Assembly (NCBI GenBank): GCA_012521995.1
Contig: JAAYLH010000059.1
Location: forward strand, 1-40,978
Direction of reading: 5' to 3'
Length of the DNA stretch: 40,978 nucleotides
DNA from: Bacteroidales bacterium
GTDB taxonomy: Bacteria; Bacteroidota; Bacteroidia; Bacteroidales; UBA7960
The first letter of the stretch is position 1, and every line of letters starts with the position of its first letter. Positions 8,621-17,140 of the stretch are shown here, piece by piece. A program made the position numbers and the translations under genes. The notes beneath the pieces are model-generated. The model was not told where the DNA came from and ran no database searches. It saw nothing but the letters and a program-made list of their open reading frames with translations.

Positions 8621-9268
8621 ATGGTTCAAATAAAATCCCTTGTTTTTAATCCTTTCCAGGTCAACACCTACATCCTCTGGGATGATACGGGTGAATGCAT
8701 GATCATTGATCCGGCTTGTTATGAACCTGATGAAGAAGAAATCCTGGCTGATTCCATTGAAAAGGCAGGATTAAAGCCCATAGCCCTTCTTTACACCCAT
8801 TGCCATATAGATCATATCCTGGGGAACAACTTCGCCGTAAGGCATTTTGATTTAAAGCCCCTGGCCCACAGGGACAGCCTGCCCTTTATGACCAGCAGCC
8901 GCAGCTATGCCATCAATTACGGCTTTGAGGTGGAGGATCCCATTTTGCCTGAAAAATACCTGAAGGATGGACAGGAAATCGGTTTCGGCCATCAAAAGCT
9001 GAAAGCCCTGCACACCCCCGGGCACGCAGCCGGGAGTCTTTGTTTCTATCATGAAGAGGAAGGCTTTGTCATCGTGGGGGATGTGCTTTTTCAACAAAGC
9101 ATCGGACGCACGGACCTGCCCACCGGCGATTTTGATTTGCTGATCCGTTCCATCCAGGAGAAGTTGCTGACGCTGCCCGACGAGGTAAAGGTATTTCCCG
9201 GACACGGGCCTTCCACCACCATTGGGGAAGAGCGCAGGCACAATCCTTTTCTCAACGGGGGATATTAG
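8621..9268 (+). CDS. MBL-fold metallo-hydrolase (glyoxalase II-like)
   Basis: This 215-aa cytoplasmic enzyme has the metallo-beta-lactamase fold. The zinc-binding motif HxHxDH is THCHIDH (His60, His62, Asp64, His65). Further ligands are in HTPGHAAGS, VGDVLF and FPGHGPST. The length and the lack of the C-terminal glyoxalase II helical domain fit the short YcbL-like hydroxyacylglutathione-hydrolase relatives common in Bacteroidota. The physiological thioester is unknown. It overlaps the end of the convergent glycosyltransferase gene by 4 bp. Confidence 0.93.
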   Translation: MVQIKSLVFNPFQVNTYILWDDTGECMIIDPACYEPDEEEILADSIEKAGLKPIALLYTHCHIDHILGNNFAVRHFDLKPLAHRDSLPFMTSSRSYAINYGFEVEDPILPEKYLKDGQEIGFGHQKLKALHTPGHAAGSLCFYHEEEGFVIVGDVLFQQSIGRTDLPTGDFDLLIRSIQEKLLTLPDEVKVFPGHGPSTTIGEERRHNPFLNGGY

Positions 9269-10263
9269 AAGAACTTCAGGGCCTCCAGGGCCACCTTTTC
9301 GTGGCTGATCTTTTCCATGCAATCGAAATGGCCCTTAGGGCATTGCTCAAAGCCGATCTTGTCGCAGGGCCGGCAAGGCAGGCCAGAAATTTCCATGATG
9401 ATGGAGTTTTCGGGATTCTGGGGCATATAGGGGTACATTCCGAATTCTGGTACGGTATTTCCCCAGACGGAAATGATGGGCTTATTGAAGGCTGCAGCAA
9501 TGTGCATGAGGCCTGTGTCGTGGGTAAGAACCACCCGGGCCTGCTGCACAAGAAAGGCAGAATTGTTGAGGGATATTTTTCCGCAAGTATTGAAAACAAA
9601 GTCTCCGCAAGCCGCCTGGATGATCCTCCCGTTCTTTGCATCTTCAGGGCCGCCCAGCAATATCACAGGTTTCTTCAGCCTCCGGCAGATGTCGATGATC
9701 TTCTGGTTGGGCAGGCGTTTGGTGGCATGAGCCCCTCCAATAACAAAGGCAACATAGGCGTCCCTGAATTCCAGCGGGAGGCTATCAGGCCAAACAGCAT
9801 CCTTTTCCGCAAGGAAATAATCCAGGCCTTGCTGGTCATTTTTCAAATGAAATCGTCTCCCAGCCTCAAAGTAACGATCAACAATATGTAGGTCGGGCAG
9901 GCGATTGATCTTCAGCCGGGCTAAGAGCCATTTTTCAACATTCAGCTTATTGAACGCCCTGGAAGGCCTCATCAGCCGCAGCTTCAGCAAGGTTGAGCGG
10001 AGATTGTTATGCAAATCGATGATATAATCGAATCGCTCGGTCCTGAGGGTTTTCACCAAACTGCCCAGGCTGTCCTCCAGCAAATGCACTTTGTCGATAT
10101 TGGGATTGGCCTTCACCACGGGGGCGAAGGCCTTTTTAGTGACAAAATGGACTTCAGCATCCAGGCCGGGAGTATGTTTCAGTGCCCTGAGCACGGGTGT
10201 GGTCAAGACAATGTCGCCAATGGAACTGAAGCGGACAACGAGTATCTTCTTTTTTTGTGCCAT
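9265..10263 (-). CDS. Glycosyltransferase family 9 (heptosyltransferase-like)
   Basis: This is a 332-aa GT-B fold protein of the ADP-heptose:LPS heptosyltransferase family, which adds sugars to the lipid A core at the inner face of the membrane. The N-terminus ILVVRFSSIGDIVLTTPVLR is the classic family start, so the ATG at 10263 is used rather than the one at 10329, which lies in the upstream gene. The nucleotide-binding half has VILLGGPED and LTHDTGLMHIAAAFNKP. The tail has the Cys-rich CRPC...CPKG..DC stretch that Bacteroidota members often show. It is 7 bp downstream of the outer-membrane barrel gene on the same strand, so it is probably co-transcribed with it. Confidence 0.92.
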   Translation of the reverse strand: MAQKKKILVVRFSSIGDIVLTTPVLRALKHTPGLDAEVHFVTKKAFAPVVKANPNIDKVHLLEDSLGSLVKTLRTERFDYIIDLHNNLRSTLLKLRLMRPSRAFNKLNVEKWLLARLKINRLPDLHIVDRYFEAGRRFHLKNDQQGLDYFLAEKDAVWPDSLPLEFRDAYVAFVIGGAHATKRLPNQKIIDICRRLKKPVILLGGPEDAKNGRIIQAACGDFVFNTCGKISLNNSAFLVQQARVVLTHDTGLMHIAAAFNKPIISVWGNTVPEFGMYPYMPQNPENSIIMEISGLPCRPCDKIGFEQCPKGHFDCMEKISHEKVALEALKFF

Positions 10264-10270
10264 AGGCAAG

Positions 10271-11506
10271 CTAAAGGAATTTGGGACGGACGCGGAGTGT
10301 GAGGTAGGCCCAGTGGGCGAACTCTTCATGGCTGCCCTCCTTTATGATGTCCATTGAAGGGCTTCCCAGCATTACTGAATAGCCAGCAACAATTTGGGTC
10401 ATATCGTTAAAACTGTAGTTATAGGTCAGGTCGAGTTCGGTCCCCAGGTACTTGTCGATGGTTTCGTTCTCGTTGATATAGTTGTTTTGCAGAAAGAACA
10501 CATGAAGATCGGCATTGAGCCTGGATTTCGGGGATAAGCGGAAGATGTTGCGAAGATATGGGCTAAACAGGCCGGCGCCTTTGGTCTGAGCGGGGATGTT
10601 CAGGGTAAAGTAATCCATAAAGCCAAGCCGGGCGTGACCGCCGCTGTAGGGGACATCAAACACCCTTGACTTATCATCGGGGTTTGTGGCATCGTTGCCG
10701 GAGAAAAGTTCAAAGCCCAGACGGGAGGACAGTTTCTGGGAGAAGTCCAGACCTGCTTCAGCCAGGAGATACCAGGCAGCGACGTCCTGGCCAGCGGGAT
10801 TTGCGCCATGCTGGAAGGCCGGATTCAGGCCAAAGGAGAGCTTGTTAAATTTGGCAGTGATGAAGGTATGCCAGGTAGCCCTCAGGTTAAGGTCACCATT
10901 GAATTCATCCTGGTAGCCATCGGCCATTCCCAGGAAGGTAGCACCGAGGTTTTGGCTGAGCTGGGTTTTGAACCAGAAGAAGTTCAGGGTCTTATAGTGG
11001 TTGAGGGGGTAGTCGGTTCCAAAGAGTGGATTCCCGGCCTGGTTGAAGGCACTGACCAGGTGCAGTTCGCCGGCTTTGGTAAGGAATCGGAGCATGAGGG
11101 CATCGTGCTTGTTGGCCCAGGGCAGCCAATCGTTATGGGCCAGGAAGCGCATATTATCGTACACCAGTTCCTGACGCCCTGCCTTAATTGCAAAGCTGTC
11201 GGTGAAGGCCACGTTGACCCAGGCCTCGTGCAGGTCAAGGGAAGGCACCTGGGTTCGCATCATTTGTTGGCCCCATACGCGGGCATCCTGTATGGAAACC
11301 TTGGTAGTGATCTTTTCTTTTTTGAAGTCAAGAATAATCCTTGTGCGCTGATTCACAAAAGCAGCGGGCTTTTCATCGGGTCGGGCTTGCCTGCTGTAGC
11401 CATGCCTGAATTCAGGACGCACAAAGATATCGCCCGAAAGGGAGCCTTGGGCAAGGAGGGGGCAAGTGAACAGCAAGAAGGCAGCAAGGGTCAGGATTCT
11501 TTTCAT
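10271..11506 (-). CDS. Outer-membrane beta-barrel protein, alginate-export family type
   Basis: This 411-aa protein has a signal peptide (residues 1-19, cleaved after LLAQ) followed by alternating amphipathic strands and aromatic girdle residues, consistent with a porin-like barrel. The block GRQELVYDNMRFLAHNDW, then a strand with HDALMLRF, resembles the alginate export family (AlgE-like, PF13372). The real substrate is unknown. It ends at 10271 with RVRPKFL followed by a stop. It lies only 35 bp after the frameshift-corrected stop of mevalonate kinase, so it may be read as the tail of the mevalonate operon together with the GT9 gene. Confidence 0.82.
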   Translation of the reverse strand: MKRILTLAAFLLFTCPLLAQGSLSGDIFVRPEFRHGYSRQARPDEKPAAFVNQRTRIILDFKKEKITTKVSIQDARVWGQQMMRTQVPSLDLHEAWVNVAFTDSFAIKAGRQELVYDNMRFLAHNDWLPWANKHDALMLRFLTKAGELHLVSAFNQAGNPLFGTDYPLNHYKTLNFFWFKTQLSQNLGATFLGMADGYQDEFNGDLNLRATWHTFITAKFNKLSFGLNPAFQHGANPAGQDVAAWYLLAEAGLDFSQKLSSRLGFELFSGNDATNPDDKSRVFDVPYSGGHARLGFMDYFTLNIPAQTKGAGLFSPYLRNIFRLSPKSRLNADLHVFFLQNNYINENETIDKYLGTELDLTYNYSFNDMTQIVAGYSVMLGSPSMDIIKEGSHEEFAHWAYLTLRVRPKFL

Positions 11507-11541
11507 TTTTTGAGGTTTTGTTCATAAAAAGAAGGTCTGTA

Positions 11542-12500
11542 TCAAGCGTTGATATTCAAAGGAATCAAACTAGTTCCAGCGCTTTTGAGCACAGGAATTG
11601 TTTCCTGGAAATTATGGGTATAACCAAGGAGGAATCCCCCCCCCCTGCCCCGCAAAGTTTCAGGTAGAACCGGCCCGATTCGAGGCCTTCTTCCCAGAGT
11701 TCCTCAAAACCTTTAGGGATCATAGGATTAAAATGGTGCATTTGCATGGAGGATAAATGGCGAAACCCCCTGAGGAGCTCATCGGAATTGCCTTTCAGCA
11801 GGGCATCCATGCAAAAGTCCACGACAGGGGTGTACATATCATGAATCATGTTGCGAAAGGGGACCTTCTGATAATCCTTCATAAATCCATTGACCAATTC
11901 ATCGGTTTTTCGTTGAAGACGAGTATCTGCGAGAAAGAATCCGCCCTTATGATGCAGGGGTTTGGAAGGAAGGCTTACTGTTATAGGGCCATAGACAGGG
12001 TCAATGACCAGGGGCTTCCCGACATAGCAGCTCAGAGGGTCGAGCCCTGAGCTGATTCCGTGAAAATGGGATTCAAGCTGAGCGAGGATTCGCTGGAGTC
12101 TTTTGAGGCTTTTAAAAGCGGGCAGTGGCGCGAAAGGGATGGGGTTTGGGGCGAAGCGTTCGTAAACAGAAGCTACCAAAGCCCCTGAGCTGCCTAATCC
12201 TGAACCTCGGGGGATATCCGAATTGAGGTAATAGCCCCTGAGCAAATCGAGGGCAAAGGCATTGAGATCGATGCCATAGTTGATGCCCTCATTTTCCTCA
12301 CTACGCACCAGAGCCAGAAGATAATCTTTCATTTCCTGGTTCAGGGCGACTTCACTGTGATCGTAGTGTTTTGAGGGAGCACTCCAGGATGCGCTGAATT
12401 GTTTCAAAGGAACCGTAAGGGCCCTGCCCTGGCAAATAACACTGTATTCACCAAAGAGCATGATCTTTCCAAAAAAGGTCCTGCCGGGGTTTTGCATCAT
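11542..12500 (-). CDS. mvk: Mevalonate kinase, interrupted by a frameshift in a 10-nt homopolymer
   Basis: This GHMP-fold kinase phosphorylates mevalonate with ATP in the cytoplasm. The N-terminus (GKIMLFGEYSVICQGRAL) and the P-loop PRGSGLGSSGA (97-107) are intact. In the raw frame the protein ends at 11565 with an atypical tail (DSSLVIPIIS...). GHMP motif 3 is encoded by a run of ten C on the plus strand (11636-11645). Adding one base restores the family motif KLCGAGGGG followed by FLLGYTHNFQETIPVLKSAG and a stop at 11542-11544, giving about 319 aa. The restored reading is much more kinase-like, so I annotate the gene to 11542. An assembly or sequencing indel is most likely; real inactivation or slippage is possible. 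The start ATG is 12500 (or 12497), just after the mvaD stop. Confidence 0.85.
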
Positions 12501-12507
12501 CAATTAA

Positions 12508-13575
12508 TTACAGTCTTTGGGGTCCCGCGCCCACACCATCATCCATCCAGCGACCGTTCACACAAAGGGGGAGCAACTCCTGCTGAATAAACGGCCTGAC
12601 TTTTTCGGCGTCCTTATCCGAATAGATCAAATGGATGTTTGGACCAGCATCTAAAGTAAAACAAATATAAATATTTTGTTTGTTCCTGAAGTCGCGAATT
12701 TTATCAATGAGGGCAATAGTACCGGGCTTCATCAGGATATATCCCGGTCGAGAGGACATCATCAAGCCATGGAGGGTCAGGGCTTCGTTTTCGACGATGG
12801 CTGCAAAGTTTTGTTCATCGCCATTTTTCAGGGCAAACATCAGGTGGCCCAGGTTTTTTTCGGCCTGTGAGATCCTGCTTTCGCGAAAGTTGTGACGATC
12901 CATCAGGGCATGGCCTGCAGAGCTGGAAACTGCTTTCTCACTATCGTCAACGATGAGGATGGAGTCGTGGAGATTTCTGAAGACGGGGTGAATTTCGTTT
13001 TCAGGGATTTTCACGGCAAAGTCATCGCTGGCTTTAGGGAAAAGGGTTGATTTGCCCCACACAGTAAACCCGCCAAATAACGACCTTGCGGCGCTGCCGC
13101 TTCCCAGCCTGGCGGCGAAGGATGCCTTGCGCAGGAAAGCCTCTCCGTCGGGGTTATGGCTGCCTGCGAGCTCTACCTCTATGCTGCCAAGGGCCAGGGC
13201 CAGGGCGCTGAATGCTGCTGCCGAAGAGGCAATGCCTGCAGAATGGGGGAAAGTGCTCTGGCTTTCAATGTCGAGGGTAGCGTTGTGAAGAAAAGGATAA
13301 TGGGCCTGCATTGCCTGAATGTATTTGCTGATGCGTCCCTGGAAACTGGGGTTAACCTTCCCATTCAGGTTAAAAGAACGCAAACCTGCAGGGCTACCCG
13401 CTCCCAGGAAATATTTCATTTTGATCCTTACCACGCTTTCGCGAAGGGTAAAGCTCAGGGAAGGATTCATGGGCAATTGCCCCGGGAGTTTCCCCCAGTA
13501 TTTTACCAGGGCGATGTTGGCGGGGCTTTCCCAGGCGACTTCGCCATGCAGGTTGTTTTTTTTAGTTATTTCCAT
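12508..13575 (-). CDS. mvaD: Diphosphomevalonate decarboxylase
   Basis: MvaD converts mevalonate-5-diphosphate to isopentenyl diphosphate with ATP. It is a GHMP-fold enzyme of 355 aa. Characteristic sequences are SPANIALVKYWGK (17-29), the N-P-S-L-S-F-T-L motif (37-44), the phosphate loop PHSAGIASSAA (110-120), GSGSAARSLFGGF (158-170) and the late CFTLDAGPNIHLIY block with the family's catalytic-region Asp. The ATG at 13575 overlaps the end of the GYDIA kinase gene by 14 bp, indicating translational coupling. Mevalonate kinase follows at once, so the mevalonate genes form one operon. Confidence 0.95.
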   Translation of the reverse strand: MEITKKNNLHGEVAWESPANIALVKYWGKLPGQLPMNPSLSFTLRESVVRIKMKYFLGAGSPAGLRSFNLNGKVNPSFQGRISKYIQAMQAHYPFLHNATLDIESQSTFPHSAGIASSAAAFSALALALGSIEVELAGSHNPDGEAFLRKASFAARLGSGSAARSLFGGFTVWGKSTLFPKASDDFAVKIPENEIHPVFRNLHDSILIVDDSEKAVSSSAGHALMDRHNFRESRISQAEKNLGHLMFALKNGDEQNFAAIVENEALTLHGLMMSSRPGYILMKPGTIALIDKIRDFRNKQNIYICFTLDAGPNIHLIYSDKDAEKVRPFIQQELLPLCVNGRWMDDGVGAGPQRL

Positions 13576-14515
13576 TGGCAGATGGATTATTCAGTATCAT
13601 ATCAAAAAAGGGAAAAACAACGGGACAGCCTTTCTGGAGGAAATATGTCCTAACCTTGTTTTCGTCGAGTTCTGAGGCAGCAAGGCAGAAGTCGCCGCCC
13701 CAGGCCCCAAGGGATTTGATAGCCCCCTGGAAATCGGGAAATCGTGCTGCCTGCAGGGGCAAGCGGTCGATGGCGCGGGAGATGACTGTTTCGTGTGCGG
13801 TCATCATTCGCATAAAATGTTGAAGGTCTTCTTCCCTTGCCATCTTCATGGTCAGTTCAGAGATTCTTTCCAGGGTATGGGCGTCGAAGCTGGCAGGGTC
13901 GATGCCCATAATACTGCTGGCGCTGCTTTGTTTTCTGCCCGTATATACGAACCAAAGATTTTTGAGGAAAGGCGGGTCAAAATCGACTGTACGCACCGAA
14001 GGCTTGTGTTCTTTGCCATTGAATCGATACAGCAGGGGTTTATCGCTGCGCGCACAGGCAATGTCATAGCCCGATCCTGAGGAGGTGTGAAAAAGCAAAT
14101 CGAAGGGGTCAAGGTCGGCCCACCAGGCCAGGTTTGAGATCAGGGTAGAACTGCTACCCAAACCCCATTCCAACGGGAAATCGGCTAGGGTGTTGACATG
14201 GTAAGACCCTTTGGGATCGGGAAAGGCAGGGTTCATGGCCCGGGCCTCCTGCAGGAGACGCTGAAGGTTTTGGCTAATGGGGCTGGAAGGGTTTTCAGGT
14301 ACAAATTCATTGCCCCTGAAGGTATCCCTGAACCATTCTCTATTTTGCTCCATTGCGACCCAGGTAATGCTCAACCCCTTTTCAGAGGAACGGGCATCCA
14401 CCGACAGGCTCTGACCAAAGCGCAGAGGGATGGCCAGCACCAGCGAGCCTGCCAGCGCGAGATATTCGCCCGTAATCATGAGCTTACCATGGGAATAGAA
14501 TCTTACAGGATTCAT
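13562..14515 (-). CDS. GYDIA-family GHMP kinase (probable phosphomevalonate kinase)
   Basis: This 317-aa GHMP kinase opens with the usual SHGKLMITGEYLALAG and has P-loop PLEWGLGSSST (114-124). The diagnostic pentapeptide GYDIA is at 149-153 and the C-terminal motif is LGAWGGDF. The name GYDIA-family is established; its role as the missing phosphomevalonate kinase of Bacteroidota mevalonate operons is inferred from being the only other GHMP kinase between HMG-CoA reductase and MvaD. The ATG at 14515 is used; a TTG at 14539 would overlap a good -7 box (14537-14544). It overlaps mvaD by 14 bp. Confidence 0.9.
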   Translation of the reverse strand: MNPVRFYSHGKLMITGEYLALAGSLVLAIPLRFGQSLSVDARSSEKGLSITWVAMEQNREWFRDTFRGNEFVPENPSSPISQNLQRLLQEARAMNPAFPDPKGSYHVNTLADFPLEWGLGSSSTLISNLAWWADLDPFDLLFHTSSGSGYDIACARSDKPLLYRFNGKEHKPSVRTVDFDPPFLKNLWFVYTGRKQSSASSIMGIDPASFDAHTLERISELTMKMAREEDLQHFMRMMTAHETVISRAIDRLPLQAARFPDFQGAIKSLGAWGGDFCLAASELDENKVRTYFLQKGCPVVFPFFDMILNNPSANGNN

Positions 14516-14536
14516 AGGGCGCGATATTAAATGGTT

Positions 14537-14544
14537 CAAAGGTA
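14537..14544 (-). promoter_or_regulatory. Possible internal -7 box before the GYDIA kinase
   Basis: TACCTTTG on the minus strand lies in the 44-bp gap between HMG-CoA reductase and the GYDIA kinase, 22 nt before the ATG. No -33 TTG is visible, so this is tentative. Confidence 0.3.
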
Positions 14545-14559
14545 AGCCATTCAGGGGGA

Positions 14560-15885
14560 TTATCCGTCCTGATCCCTGATGGTTTTCAGGAAGGCTTCCA
14601 CTTCCCTGAAAGAGATGATTCGCTTACTGAAATAAACGGCGGTTTTGTCTCTTTCTGCGGGGGTAGCGCCAAGTTGGGAAAGGATATTGGGCAGGTGCAT
14701 ACGCATATGCCCGGCCTGGATACCTGTGGTGGTGAGTGATCGAATAGCGGCGAAGTTGTTGGCCAGGCCGGCGGCCCCGGCAATCATCATCAATTCCTTT
14801 GCGCCGGGATTTCCCAGCATTTCCAGTGACAAAGCGGCCAGAGGGTGCAGTCGGGTCAGTCCGCCTGTCGTTCCCAAGGCCATGGGCATTGTAAGGTAAA
14901 ATTCGAACTGCCCATTTTCAAGCCGGGCGTGGCTCAGGGAAGTATACCCGCCGTCTTTGGCGGCATAAGCGTGGGCGCCAGCCTCAATTGCACGAAAATC
15001 GTTGCCCGTTGCAAGTATCACAGCGTCTACACCATTCATGATGCCTTTATTGTGGGTGGCAGCCCGGTGAATGTCGTTTTCAGCAATCCTGACTGCCAGA
15101 ACGAATCTTCGGACAAAATCTTCTGCTGCAACCCCCGGAGCCATATTCGCAAGGTCCTCAGCAGCACAGGCAACCTTAACTTCCACCAGGCATTCGGGGG
15201 TATGATTTGAAAGGATGGACATCAAGGGCTCGTAGTCGAAGGGAGAGAAGCCATAAGTTTGACCGAAATAATCATTTAATCCACGGGCGCATTCTTCCAG
15301 GACGGAATTAATGAAATTGGCCCCCATGGCATCCACGGTTTCAAAAGTCAGATGCAGCTGAAAGAAATTGTCTATTTCGCGGGTCTTGCTTCGAAGCTCC
15401 ATCCCAAGGATACCGCCCCCGCGCTTTTCCATATTCTTTGTAAAGGGAACAAGCCTTTCCCTGAGGAAGGTCTCAATTTCAGGAAAAACCCTCAAGAGTT
15501 TCCGGTGATCACCCTTGAAAAGAAAATGGACCTGGCCAACCTTTTTGGAATCGATCACCCTGGCCATGAACCCGCCCCTGTCAGCCCAAAAGCGGGCAGC
15601 AGATGAAGCGGCTGCAACCACTGAGCTTTCCTCGATAACCATAGGAATCATATAATGCCGCCCGTTGATCATGAAATTGGGCGCCACATTAAAGGGCAGG
15701 GGGTAATTGGTAAGGGTGTTCTCACTGAGCTCAGACAGGGCCTTCTGAACCATAGGATCCGGATGATGAAAGGATTGCATGGTCTGAACGGCTTTTTCAG
15801 GCTCATCGAAAAGCTCCCCTGCCACCTTTAGTTTTTCTTTATTGCTAAGCTTTGAGAAGCCTTTTATAAGAGATTTCTGCGCCAT
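14560..15885 (-). CDS. mvaA: Hydroxymethylglutaryl-CoA reductase, class II
   Basis: HMG-CoA reductase makes (or, in degradative species, oxidises) mevalonate from HMG-CoA using NAD(P)H. The start at 15885 gives MAQKSLIKGFSKLSNKEKL, the normal beginning of class II enzymes; the ATG further upstream at 16008 adds a non-conserved basic extension. Family blocks include SENTLTNYPLPFNVAPNF (54-71), IEESSVVAAAS (84-94), and late GTTGGLTRLHPLAALSLEML with GLANNFAAIRSLTTTGIQAG. The length of 441 aa and soluble character fit class II. There is no membrane anchor. It lies between fni and the GYDIA kinase on the same strand. Biosynthetic direction is inferred from the neighbouring MvaD and kinases. Confidence 0.95.
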   Translation of the reverse strand: MAQKSLIKGFSKLSNKEKLKVAGELFDEPEKAVQTMQSFHHPDPMVQKALSELSENTLTNYPLPFNVAPNFMINGRHYMIPMVIEESSVVAAASSAARFWADRGGFMARVIDSKKVGQVHFLFKGDHRKLLRVFPEIETFLRERLVPFTKNMEKRGGGILGMELRSKTREIDNFFQLHLTFETVDAMGANFINSVLEECARGLNDYFGQTYGFSPFDYEPLMSILSNHTPECLVEVKVACAAEDLANMAPGVAAEDFVRRFVLAVRIAENDIHRAATHNKGIMNGVDAVILATGNDFRAIEAGAHAYAAKDGGYTSLSHARLENGQFEFYLTMPMALGTTGGLTRLHPLAALSLEMLGNPGAKELMMIAGAAGLANNFAAIRSLTTTGIQAGHMRMHLPNILSQLGATPAERDKTAVYFSKRIISFREVEAFLKTIRDQDG

Positions 15886-16133
15886 GGGAATGGGATGGTT
15901 TAGCTGAATAATTTCCCGGAAACGGAAAAAATGAGAAAAGTATTTCCTAATCCTTTTTCTTTCGTTTTCCACATGCAATATTAAGGTTTCTTTGACTTCC
16001 AGCATCAAATAAACGCCCTCTTATTGTAATCTAAAACAAACAAGGTTTAAGGCACAGGCCCCAAAAAACCTTCCCATACAATCCATTTCAGGGGCTAACC
16101 ATAAACCAAAAAAGGCGCAAAAGACTTAACTGC

Positions 16134-17129
16134 TTACCTAACCCTCAGATAGGCAAAGGCGATCTGAAGTCCTTTGACCTGGTAGCGGATGTATTGCTGC
16201 AGGGTTTCGTAATCATCGCGGGCATACTTCAGGAAGGATGAGGCCTGGCCATAGACCGCCGGTATTTTGGATTTATGGATCAGGTAATAGCCGTCGAGAT
16301 AAGAACGCACCCCGCCTGAAATGATCAGTTGCCTGACACGGACATTCTCAGGTTCGTTTTCTACGATGTGGTTGACCATATTGACCATTTGCAGGGCATC
16401 GTGACCAATTCGCGTGAGGGGTTCGAACATTTCCTGTTCCACAGACTGAGTGCGGAGCAGTTCGACCTTTGCGAAGTTGGTTCCTCCGAAGGCGGCAAAT
16501 TCAATGCCCCCCAGAGGAAGACGGAGCAATTGCCTCAGACTTTCGTAGCCCATCCCCTGCCCTACTTCCTTGACAATCACAGGAAATTTTATCTGCCCGA
16601 GCAAAGCCTGTATTGATTCGATGGGGGATTTTTTCAAGCGGTCGCCCTCGGGCTGGAACCATTCCTGGAAAGGGTTGACATGAATGAACAAGCCGTCGGC
16701 ACGCAGTTTTTCAACCAGTTCAATAATCCTGTCGACCTGCTTGTCGCGCAGCATATCCTCCAGTTGATTTATGCCAAGGTTGGCCCAGAGTGGTTGTTCC
16801 GGGCCCATGATGTCGCGCATGTCGAAATCGGGGAAATACGTATCGTCATCCAGGAGGATGCGGCAGGAACCCAGCCCCATTCCGAGTCCGAACTCACGGC
16901 TGGCGCGGGCCAGGTTTCGGTTGATGATGCCGGCCATTTTGGTCCCGCCTGTCATACTCGATACCCAAACGGGCAATTTCATCCGCTTACCAAGGAAATC
17001 TGTTTCGGGAATGGCATTTACCGGATGAGCGCTGAGCATAGGTTCATAGAAGAACCGTTCGTCAATTACATTTGCCGGGATCTGCGATTCGAACGCCAGA
17101 TTGATATGGTCTTTTTTGCGGTTTTCCAT
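16134..17129 (-). CDS. fni: Type 2 isopentenyl-diphosphate delta-isomerase
   Basis: Fni (IDI-2) interconverts IPP and DMAPP using reduced FMN. The 331-aa protein has the N-terminal RKKDHINLAFE, the FMN-site VSSMTGGT (56-63), the glycine-rich FGLGMGLGSCR, and the HVNPFQEWFQPEGD block containing the Q and E that bind the substrate and Mg2+. VIVKEVGQGM and the ISGGVRS segment complete the barrel. The gene begins 11 bp after the acyl-CoA dehydrogenase stop, so the isoprenoid and leucine-type genes appear to share one transcript. It is separated from HMG-CoA reductase by 248 bp. Confidence 0.95.
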   Translation of the reverse strand: MENRKKDHINLAFESQIPANVIDERFFYEPMLSAHPVNAIPETDFLGKRMKLPVWVSSMTGGTKMAGIINRNLARASREFGLGMGLGSCRILLDDDTYFPDFDMRDIMGPEQPLWANLGINQLEDMLRDKQVDRIIELVEKLRADGLFIHVNPFQEWFQPEGDRLKKSPIESIQALLGQIKFPVIVKEVGQGMGYESLRQLLRLPLGGIEFAAFGGTNFAKVELLRTQSVEQEMFEPLTRIGHDALQMVNMVNHIVENEPENVRVRQLIISGGVRSYLDGYYLIHKSKIPAVYGQASSFLKYARDDYETLQQYIRYQVKGLQIAFAYLRVR

Positions 17130-17140
17130 AAATGAGGATT

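Noticed and set aside
11565-12503. Mevalonate kinase as an intact 312-aa gene ending at 11565
   Set aside because: The tail after the homopolymer lacks the GHMP C-terminal sequence, which appears at once in the neighbouring frame.
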